A stretch of 5,455 bases of DNA, from positions 1 through 5,455 of the forward strand of contig DCVC01000245.1 of assembly GCA_002328625.1 (NCBI GenBank), given 5' to 3'. Origin of the DNA: Bacteroidales bacterium UBA2198. Its GTDB lineage: Bacteria > Bacteroidota > Bacteroidia > Bacteroidales > VadinHA17. Shown piece by piece: positions 1-5,455 of this stretch. Numbering within the stretch: the stretch's first letter is position 1; every line of letters begins with the position of its first letter. The notes under the pieces were generated by a model. The model was given only the letters and a program-made list of their open reading frames with translations. It was not told the origin of the DNA and searched no databases. Both the position numbers and the translations under genes were made by a program.

Positions 1-81
1 GAGTTAAATCATTGTATTTTAAACACATTCAAGCTTGCAACCTCGCCATTATTATTTTGAAACATAATTATTATTTAAAAG

Positions 82-89
82 AAAGGAAA
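82..89 (+). promoter_or_regulatory. Purine-rich ribosome-binding-like site before the SPFH gene
   Basis: The sequence AAAGGAAA lies about six bases before the ATG at 95 and matches a weak Shine-Dalgarno site (core AGGA). It supports ATG 95 as the true start. The encoded protein then begins directly with the hydrophobic segment expected at the N-terminus of this family. Bacteroidota often do without Shine-Dalgarno pairing, so the match may partly reflect the A-rich leader. None of the minus-strand genes in the window has a comparable site. Confidence 0.45.
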
Positions 90-94
90 TTGAA

Positions 95-961
95 ATGAAC
101 TATTTGTATCTGATAATTCCTGTGGTAGTGATATTCTTCGCAGGAATAAGAATCGTACGGCCAACTGAACGAGGCTTAATTGAACGGCTTGGAAAGTACC
201 ATAATTTTGCCAATCCGGGATTTCACTGGATTATTCCAATTATTGATAGACTGTTTCTGATAAACATAACGGAACAGATGATAGATGCTGAGCCGCAGGA
301 AATAATCACTAACGATAATCTGAATGCAAGCGTCGATGCCCAGGTTTATTTCAGGGTAAAATCAGATGAGGAGAGTGTAAAAGGATCAACATATGATGTT
401 GATAGATATAAATGGCAGATTGTTAATCTTGCCCGCACTACACTTCGTAATATAATCGGAACACTTACCTTAAAATCTGCTAACAGCGAACGGGGAAGAA
501 TTAACACAGAGCTTCTTGAGACCCTTCATAAAGAAACTAAAGGTTGGGGAATTGAAATTATCCGTACTGAATTAAAACAAATTGACCCCCCCGCGGATGT
601 TCAGGAAACTATGAATAAAGTGGTAAAAGCTGAAAATGAAAAAATTGCGGCAATAGATTCTGCAACAGCTGCGGAAACTGTTGCCGATGGTGTAAAGAGA
701 GCAAAGATAAAAGAAGCAGAAGGTTTTAAACGTGCTAAAATATTGCACGCTGAAGGCGAAGCTGAAGCCATTAAACTGGTAAATGAAGCGGCAGATAAGT
801 ATTTTATCGGGAATGCCCAGTTATTAAGGAAGCTGGAGGCTCTGGAAACATCACTCGGAAATAATGCGAAAATTGTAGTTCCAACAGGGACCGATCTGGT
901 AAACATTATTGGGGAGATGGCAGGAATAATTCCTATAGAGAGAAAACCAAAGGATAAATAA
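95..961 (+). CDS. SPFH/Band 7 membrane protein, stomatin (slipin) type
   Basis: This is a complete 288-residue protein. Residues about 2-21 form one hydrophobic membrane segment. It is followed by the slipin signature RPTERGLIERLGKY (22-35) and PGFHWIIPIIDR (41-52), and the SPFH/PHB domain runs to about residue 165. The stretch LARTTLRNIIGTLTL (112-126) and the end IDPPADVQETMNKVVKAE (163-180) are typical of bacterial and archaeal stomatins such as the PH1511 type. Residues 175-235 are rich in Ala, Glu and Lys with AEGEAEAIK-like repeats, the expected coiled coil. A hydrophobic tail (259-280, KIVVPTGTDLVNIIGEMAGI) follows, equivalent to the region cleaved by the partner NfeD protease in archaea. 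Known family members assemble into large membrane rings and affect membrane microdomains or protein quality control; the exact role here is not known. No NfeD-like gene follows, and upstream is outside the window. QmcA and HflK/HflC are the main alternatives, but the length and signature favour a slipin. Confidence 0.9.
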   Translation: MNYLYLIIPVVVIFFAGIRIVRPTERGLIERLGKYHNFANPGFHWIIPIIDRLFLINITEQMIDAEPQEIITNDNLNASVDAQVYFRVKSDEESVKGSTYDVDRYKWQIVNLARTTLRNIIGTLTLKSANSERGRINTELLETLHKETKGWGIEIIRTELKQIDPPADVQETMNKVVKAENEKIAAIDSATAAETVADGVKRAKIKEAEGFKRAKILHAEGEAEAIKLVNEAADKYFIGNAQLLRKLEALETSLGNNAKIVVPTGTDLVNIIGEMAGIIPIERKPKDK

Positions 962-1007
962 TGGTTTAATTCATTGTTTACCGGTTAATTCTGAAAATAA
1001 CGAAAAA

Positions 1008-1084
1008 GATACTTCGCTCCACTTTGTTTCGCTCTTTCCTCCAAACTCCTCAAATTCTTGTCATCCGGAGTGAAGCGAAGGATC
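1008..1084. repeat. Imperfect long inverted repeat between convergent genes
   Basis: Positions 1008-1026 (GATACTTCGCTCCACTTTG) and 1066-1084 are inverted copies. Of the 19 aligned positions, 15 are Watson-Crick pairs, two more are G-T wobbles and two are mismatches. The spacer is 39 bases. The element lies wholly inside the 163-base gap between the stop codons of the SPFH gene and the SUS lipoprotein gene, which point toward each other. A fold-back in this position could act as a bidirectional transcription terminator or as an mRNA 3'-end stabiliser. No clear U-run follows either arm, so intrinsic termination is only inferred. It could also be a relic of a small dispersed palindromic element. 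Confidence 0.6.
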
Positions 1085-1087
1085 TCT
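1059..1087. repeat. Dispersed-repeat-like motif (TGTCATCC...GAAGCGAAGGATC)
   Basis: The sequence TGTCATCCGGAG (1059-1070) followed by TGAAGCGAAGGATCTCT (1071-1087) closely resembles, from memory, a short repeat found in intergenic regions of many Bacteroidota, Chlorobi and related genomes, TCATCCTGAGCGAAGCGAAGGATCT. Two positions differ from that remembered form. The left arm of the surrounding inverted repeat (from 1008) reads like a degenerate copy in the opposite direction. Only one window is visible, so the copy number in this genome cannot be shown here. No protein is encoded. Confidence 0.5.
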
Positions 1088-1124
1088 CAATATTTATCGG
1101 ACACTACTAATTTAAATAAATCAA

Positions 1125-1931
1125 CTACGGATTTCTGGTAAAAGTAAATCCAAATGTCCCCTGATTGCCATATACCCCGATAGAAATATCGAAAAACATG
1201 ATGTATGATCCGTCACATGAACCATATACACCTCTCCCGGAATATGAAATCGCTCCATAGCCCCAGGCATCTGAAGAAATGACCTTTTCAGGAACAGTAA
1301 CATTATAAGTTGCAGGATTTATATACATTACAAGCGGCCCCTGGTCCTCAATCAGTCCCTCCATCTCTTCAAGACCTGATACATATATCTTATATGGATC
1401 ATCAGGATCAGCTGAAAGTGTTATATCGCCTTCTGATGCCCAGTCAGCAGAAACTGAATGATAACTGCCTGTTGCCAAATCTACATCGTAAGCACAGGCC
1501 ACCGGGACGAATAACACAGCATTTGAAAATGTTGCAAGCCCGTTGGCCAGGGTCAGTAATTCAAAAGTAAATACATCCCCGTTTTCGATTTCATCAAGTG
1601 CAATTCCCAGTTTCTGTGCAGCAACGGATGAAAGGATCCTTACAGTTGCCGGAAAGGATGTAACTTCTGTAATTGCAATTCTTTCAGAGTTGTTCTGATA
1701 CGATCCTGTGACCGTGATTTTTTCGGGTTTAGTACCGGCAGGTACTGTTACCACGAACTCCACATATGAATTCTCAAGATCCTTGGAGTCAAAAATCCCG
1801 GGATCAATGTCAGTGATGGCAGGTACCACTGCTATGCCCCTCCGGCCTGCAGGGTCAGGAAGCTCTTCACAACTTAAGAATATTATTATCAGTGTGAAGA
1901 TCGATCCCAACGTTTTTAATTTTTTCATCAT
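1125..1931 (-). CDS. SUS-associated lipoprotein of unknown family (SusE/F position)
   Basis: This is a complete 268-residue protein. Residues 1-20 are a lipoprotein signal peptide (MMKKLK start, hydrophobic core, FLSC lipobox) with Cys21 as the lipidated residue. The sequence after it, EELPDP, is acidic, as is common for surface-exported Bacteroidota lipoproteins. Residues about 50-145 (EFVVTVPAGTKPEKITVTGS, later FTFELLTLANG) look like a beta-sandwich or Ig-like domain. Residues about 146-268 form a second beta-rich part, beginning CAYDVDLATGSYHSV and containing WGYGAISYSGRGVYGSCDGS, with Cys146 and Cys239 possibly paired. Its start is 54 bases after the susD-like stop, so it is most likely the last gene of that operon. 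The position is that of SusE/SusF-type accessory binding proteins, so surface ligand binding is inferred. I do not recognise a named family, and no enzyme motif is visible. Either of two adjacent ATG codons (1931 or 1928) could be used. Confidence 0.8.
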   Translation of the reverse strand: MMKKLKTLGSIFTLIIIFLSCEELPDPAGRRGIAVVPAITDIDPGIFDSKDLENSYVEFVVTVPAGTKPEKITVTGSYQNNSERIAITEVTSFPATVRILSSVAAQKLGIALDEIENGDVFTFELLTLANGLATFSNAVLFVPVACAYDVDLATGSYHSVSADWASEGDITLSADPDDPYKIYVSGLEEMEGLIEDQGPLVMYINPATYNVTVPEKVISSDAWGYGAISYSGRGVYGSCDGSYIMFFDISIGVYGNQGTFGFTFTRNP

Positions 1932-1970
1932 AATATAGTTTTGATTATAAATAATTTTAGTGTTAAGCTT

Positions 1971-1991
1971 CGATAAAGTTGGTGCTTATCG
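1971..1991 (-). other. Small hairpin overlapping the susD-like stop codon
   Basis: CGATAA at 1971-1976 and TTATCG at 1986-1991 form a perfect six-base stem with a nine-base loop. The susD-like stop codon (1986-1988) is inside one arm. It sits between the second and third genes of the operon, where a weak hairpin could stabilise the upstream message or reduce expression of the downstream lipoprotein. No U-run follows, so it is not a convincing terminator, and a stem this short may be chance. Confidence 0.25.
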
Positions 1992-3431
1992 GGTTCCCCC
2001 GGCCCACCATACATTTTCAGTATAAACGTAGGTGCCATTTCCATAAGCATCCCGGACATTCATATTAGTGGTGACATCTTCAGATCCATAAGTAAAACGC
2101 AATGGAAATCTGTTAGTATTCAGGGGATTAGCCAGGTTGATCACATTATCTCCCATTGCTTTTAACCTTCTGTAATCGTTATAAGCTTCAATAGCTTCTT
2201 CTTCAAAAAATGCAATGTATTTCTGATTCATGACCTCCGATAGAGGATCTGCAGTAAATCTTGGTCTTACACTGGTATTGAAATAGTTAAGAGCTTCCGG
2301 GGCTGATAATCCAATATTTACTTTTTGAAATGCAGCAGTAACAGCTTTCCGCAATGCAGTATCCGCAAGAGCCAGATTGTTATTCCTGACATAGGCCTCA
2401 GCTTTCAGAAATTCCAGTTCGTGGTAACTCATAAGGTAAGTAGGCGCGGTTATAGTGCTTATCGCAGATATTGAATACGAACCTTGTACCTGATTCGCCG
2501 TGCCATTTGGTGCAAACACCAGATCACCTCCCGAGCTTGGATGAGTTATGAAGAATACATCATCCCTGGGATCATTACGTTCCGTTAATTTATCATGCAG
2601 ACTTTGACTTGCTCCATAATAATCCCGATCCAGGAACATACAATAATAGGGGCTTTGAGATGTATTGCCATTATAATTAAACTGAGCCTGTTCAGCTCTT
2701 GATGTGAAAGACTGGCTGGCAAATGAGATTACGTCAGCATAAGCCGGGGTCTTAAACGATAAACGCATTGTATAACGGGCTTTCAACCCATAGGCAAATT
2801 TCTTCCACATTTCAATGTTCCCGCCATATAGCAGATCCTGGATTCCCAAAGAAGGATAGATTGTTGCCTTGTTCAGATTGGCTATGGCATCATCGAGCAA
2901 ACCAAATATATTATCATAGATATTTTCCTGCTTATCCAGAACAGGAGTAAATATGACACCCGGCTGAAGAGCTTCTGTCCATGGCACATCTCCCATTACA
3001 TCTGTCAGTGCTGCCAGATTATATGCCGTAAGTATCTGTGCAATACCCAATGTGTGGTAGTTGCCTTCTTCCGGACCGCCTTCAGAACACTTTTCCCGCA
3101 CAACCTTCAGTATATAAAGGTTTGCGTAAGCTGCATTCCACGCATTGTTGTAAGTTGTGGAGCTTGTGGGTTGAGAAGATCTTATATCAGCATTATAAAA
3201 CTGACCCCATACTCCGGTATTATGTTCAATATAAATTGATGCATAAAAAGCAAAATCACCTCCGGCTACCGAGAATGCGCTGCCAGTGATAGCGTCTGTG
3301 ATTATCAATCTCGAAACCATATCGCTTGGATCATTTACGTTCCTGTTGATCTCATCCATAATTGATTCCGAGCATGACCAGATAGAAGCAGTCAGAATTG
3401 CTGCAAACAAAATATAAAGTACTTTTCTCAT
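1986..3431 (-). CDS. SusD/RagB-like nutrient-binding lipoprotein, SusD_2 type
   Basis: This is a complete 481-residue protein. Residues 1-19 are a signal peptide and Cys20 (SIWSC) is the likely lipidated residue; the lipobox is loose (Trp at -2). After it comes IMDEINRNVNDPSDM (24-38), the usual 'N..P' opening of SusD proteins. Helical TPR-like segments contain AYANLYILKVV (101-111) and ILTAYNLAALTDVMGDVPWTEAL (133-155), the hallmark motif of this family. Other conserved parts are FTPVLDKQENIYDNIFGLLDDAIANL (161-186), KLTERNDPR (281-289), YLMSYHELEFLKAEAY (332-347) and QKYIAFFEEEAIEAYNDYRR (403-422). The protein ends in VWWAGGTR. These features fit the SusD-like_2 (PF12771) branch better than classical starch SusD. 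It acts at the cell surface as the lid and ligand-capture subunit of the SusC channel. It starts 11 bases after the susC-like stop, so the two are probably co-translated. The ligand is unknown; this branch is not restricted to glycans. Confidence 0.93.
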   Translation of the reverse strand: MRKVLYILFAAILTASIWSCSESIMDEINRNVNDPSDMVSRLIITDAITGSAFSVAGGDFAFYASIYIEHNTGVWGQFYNADIRSSQPTSSTTYNNAWNAAYANLYILKVVREKCSEGGPEEGNYHTLGIAQILTAYNLAALTDVMGDVPWTEALQPGVIFTPVLDKQENIYDNIFGLLDDAIANLNKATIYPSLGIQDLLYGGNIEMWKKFAYGLKARYTMRLSFKTPAYADVISFASQSFTSRAEQAQFNYNGNTSQSPYYCMFLDRDYYGASQSLHDKLTERNDPRDDVFFITHPSSGGDLVFAPNGTANQVQGSYSISAISTITAPTYLMSYHELEFLKAEAYVRNNNLALADTALRKAVTAAFQKVNIGLSAPEALNYFNTSVRPRFTADPLSEVMNQKYIAFFEEEAIEAYNDYRRLKAMGDNVINLANPLNTNRFPLRFTYGSEDVTTNMNVRDAYGNGTYVYTENVWWAGGTR

Positions 3432-3442
3432 AACATTTCAAA

Positions 3443-5455
3443 TTAAAAAGTTAAATCAAGATTAAAACCAAAGCTGGTTGTCTGAGGTACGGTGAACCTC
3501 TCAAATGATCCTCCCATGTTTGTATTCCCCTGACTCGATTCAGGATCGAGATTTGGAAGAGCAGTCCATAGGAGTAAGTTCCTCATAAAAACAGAAATAC
3601 CCAGATCAACTTTTTTGAATAATCTCTCTGCAGGATTATACTTCAGGGATAGCTCACGAAGCTTGACGAATGAATTATCGTATATATAGTATTCATCAAT
3701 ATTTGTAAGTACATTTGTATGCAAATACTGCAGTGCAAGAGGATCATTGGGCCCTCCACGAGCTATATCATTGGGTGTTCCGTCTCTTTTTACTCCGTCG
3801 TAAATAAATGTCGATTCACGGTCTTCAGTCCTTTTTGACAGGCCATAATAATCAAGCAATCCATTGCTGCCGGAATACATCTGACCACCCTGTTTCCACT
3901 CAAACAAGGCGTTCAGCGACCATCTCTTATAAATGAGATTAGTGCCGCCCCCAAGTATGAAATCAGGAGAGACTTTTCCGATGACAGCCGGTTCGCCCGT
4001 CAGAGGGAAACCATAATTCGGTGAGGATGGATCATCTTCAACAACTATTTTTCCTTCCTCATTACGCAGAAAGGAATCTCCATATATTACCGGATAGGTA
4101 TCACCAATTCCTGCACGAACCTGCGGAGTTGTAAAACCTCCTATGAAGATACTCTCGACACCCTCAGCAAGTTCATCAACATAATTATCGATTTTTGAGA
4201 AGTTGAAATTGAAATCCCATTGCAGGTTTTTAAGTGACAGAGGAGTAAAGTAGAATATAACCTCATGACTGACGGTATGGACCTTTCCTCCATTCATCAG
4301 AAGTGACCTGATGCCTGTCGAACCTGCCAGGGGTACGGAAAATATCTGATCCACTACATTCTGACGGGAGAAGGTATAGTCAACACCAATACGGTTCTGC
4401 AAGAATTTCAGGTCTGCACCGATTTCGTATGATTTGGTGTTTTGTGGCACTAAATTAGGATCATATTGTACATTATTGGGAATATAGGAGTTCACTCCTC
4501 CGATTGGATAGAGGATAGGGGAGCCGGTCCACCAGCCACCCGAATAATTCGGGGTACCGAAATAATTTGGAACATATGCTCCTGCCTGCCCGACTTCAGC
4601 GTATGACAGACGTAATTTGGCGAACGAGATCCAGTCAATATTTTTTATTGAGCCTAGTTCAGATACCACAAAACTGAAAGCAGCAGAAGGGTAGAAGAAA
4701 GATCTGTTATTTGTCGGCATGGTTGAAACGATATCATATCTTCCTGTTGCAGTAAGGAAAAGCAACGATTTATACTGCAGGGATAAACTACCGAATGTTC
4801 CTACGGTTCTATTCTGATTCTGAGATTCATTTGCTGTGACAATGTTGGCATTCCTGATATGTGCCCATCCACCGAAATTGAATTCTTCGCCATGTTCTGA
4901 ATAAGTTTTTACATTGTTATGATCAAATTCATTTCCGATCATTGCACTAAAGGTCAGGTAACTGTTGATATTCCAGTCTAAATTTGCTGTAAACAGTGAG
5001 TTAACCGTAAAAGATGTTATGCCATAATTATCTATCATTCCTGTGGATCCGCCATGACCAAATTCAAATATATCCCTGAAATTTGTAGTATATGAATCTG
5101 TACCTAACTGATAACGGGCCTTGAAATTCATATTTCCTCCTAACCTGGTGATATAATTAATATATCCATTTCCGAAAAACCTGTCTGTCTTTTCATTAAA
5201 GACGGTATGTTCCGCCGACCAGTAAGGATTATCCCAACTTCCTCCACGGTAATAAATCTGAGAATAAACATCTCCCGGGATATAATATGGATAGTCTTTC
5301 AGGTTATAACTTACTGGAGCACCCAGAACACCGGCCAATGCAGCATCATTTGCTGTTGGGAGCTTATCAATGTCAGTCTTTGAAAAATTGGCATTGAATC
5401 CGGTACTGAAATTCTTATTCAGCTTCCTTTCCGCAGAAGCTTTTGCGTTCCATCG
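3443..5455 (-). CDS. SusC/RagA TonB-dependent outer-membrane transporter, C-terminal part
   Basis: The gene is cut by the window edge. The frame is open to 5455, giving 670 visible residues of a family usually about 1,000 long. A possible TTG start at 5338 is not real, since coding sequence (RWNAKASAERKLNKNFSTGF...) continues upstream of it. The visible part is outer-membrane beta-barrel. Counting from the first visible residue, SusC landmarks include RSFFYPSAAFSF (251-262), LRLSYAEVGQ (281-290), TKSYEIGADLKFLQNRIGVDY (340-360), an NGGKVHTVSHE turn (388-398) and NSFVKLRELSLKYN (594-607). RNLLLWT (625-631) and NLDPE (635-639) follow. The C-terminus FGFNLDLTF ends in Phe, the beta-signal read by the BAM complex. 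Loops rich in Tyr, Trp and Gly (around 57-80 and 299-320) are probably extracellular. The signal peptide, carboxypeptidase-like domain, TonB box and plug are outside the window. The protein forms the TonB-powered import channel paired with the downstream SusD-like lipoprotein. Confidence 0.95.
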   Translation of the reverse strand, partial: RWNAKASAERKLNKNFSTGFNANFSKTDIDKLPTANDAALAGVLGAPVSYNLKDYPYYIPGDVYSQIYYRGGSWDNPYWSAEHTVFNEKTDRFFGNGYINYITRLGGNMNFKARYQLGTDSYTTNFRDIFEFGHGGSTGMIDNYGITSFTVNSLFTANLDWNINSYLTFSAMIGNEFDHNNVKTYSEHGEEFNFGGWAHIRNANIVTANESQNQNRTVGTFGSLSLQYKSLLFLTATGRYDIVSTMPTNNRSFFYPSAAFSFVVSELGSIKNIDWISFAKLRLSYAEVGQAGAYVPNYFGTPNYSGGWWTGSPILYPIGGVNSYIPNNVQYDPNLVPQNTKSYEIGADLKFLQNRIGVDYTFSRQNVVDQIFSVPLAGSTGIRSLLMNGGKVHTVSHEVIFYFTPLSLKNLQWDFNFNFSKIDNYVDELAEGVESIFIGGFTTPQVRAGIGDTYPVIYGDSFLRNEEGKIVVEDDPSSPNYGFPLTGEPAVIGKVSPDFILGGGTNLIYKRWSLNALFEWKQGGQMYSGSNGLLDYYGLSKRTEDRESTFIYDGVKRDGTPNDIARGGPNDPLALQYLHTNVLTNIDEYYIYDNSFVKLRELSLKYNPAERLFKKVDLGISVFMRNLLLWTALPNLDPESSQGNTNMGGSFERFTVPQTTSFGFNLDLTF

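Noticed and set aside
11..59. A possible Bacteroidota-type promoter (TATTTTG at 53-59) before the SPFH gene.
   Set aside because: It lacks one base of the TAnnTTTG consensus, and no TTTG element is found at the correct distance upstream.
601..906. A 101-codon open frame on the minus strand inside the SPFH gene.
   Set aside because: It lies entirely antisense to a well-supported conserved protein. Its Ser/Ala/Phe-rich composition is what the reverse strand of Ala/Glu/Lys-rich coiled-coil codons produces.
1093..1112. The sequence TTTATCGGACACTACTAATT, which recalls the terminal repeats of some insertion sequences.
   Set aside because: There is no matching opposite end, no transposase remnant and no target duplication in the window. 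The resemblance is from memory only.
1310..1938. Plus-strand open frames (1310-1570, 1708-1938) opposite the lipoprotein gene.
   Set aside because: They have no family-like motif or ribosome-binding site, and the opposite strand carries a lipoprotein with a signal peptide and lipobox in operon context.
2768..3289. Several plus-strand open frames (2768-2950, 3038-3289, 3054-3239) opposite the susD-like gene.
   Set aside because: They are short, overlap each other, have low-complexity or unnatural composition, and lie antisense to conserved SusD motifs.
3428..3436. A two-codon frame (ATG TTA TGA) just ahead of and overlapping the susD-like start.
   Set aside because: It could be read as a minimal upstream ORF, but a chance ATG in an A/T-rich junction is the simpler explanation, and nothing else supports it.
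5336..5338. A TTG codon that could be taken as the start of the susC-like gene.
   Set aside because: The same frame stays open with SusC-like sequence for 39 more codons to the window edge, and the protein would lack its signal peptide and plug.

Overview
The window looks like chromosomal DNA from a member of the Bacteroidota, probably an environmental or uncultured Bacteroidales-type lineage. The base composition is moderately AT-rich (roughly 40% GC by eye). The strongest taxonomic marker is a SusC/SusD pair, a gene arrangement characteristic of this phylum. The minus-strand genes lack clear Shine-Dalgarno sites, which is also typical of the group.

Layout: (1) 1-94 is a short AT-rich leader ending in a purine-rich ribosome-binding-like site. 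(2) 95-961 (+) encodes a complete single-span SPFH/Band 7 protein of the stomatin (slipin) type. (3) 962-1124 is a gene-free gap between convergent genes. It holds a long imperfect inverted repeat (1008-1026 with 1066-1084). The right arm of this repeat lies in a TGTCATCC...GAAGCGAAGGATC sequence of the kind seen scattered through many Bacteroidota/Chlorobi-type genomes. (4) 1125-5455 is a three-gene minus-strand operon read from right to left. It starts with the C-terminal two thirds of a SusC/RagA TonB-dependent outer-membrane transporter (3443 to the window edge). Next is a complete SusD-like lipoprotein of the SusD_2/SusD-like_2 type (1986-3431). Last is a complete 268-residue lipoprotein of unknown family (1125-1931).

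How the genes work together: SusC forms a TonB-energised beta-barrel in the outer membrane, and SusD caps it as a surface lipoprotein that captures the ligand. The third lipoprotein sits where SusE/SusF-type accessory binding proteins are usually encoded, and probably assists on the cell surface. No degradative enzyme, sigma/anti-sigma pair or sensor is present in the window, so the transported ligand cannot be deduced. The SPFH gene is transcribed separately and has no visible functional link to the transport operon.

I see no CRISPR array, tRNA, rRNA, intact transposon or clearly new multi-gene system. The items most worth a second look are the intergenic inverted repeat and the unassigned SUS-associated lipoprotein.
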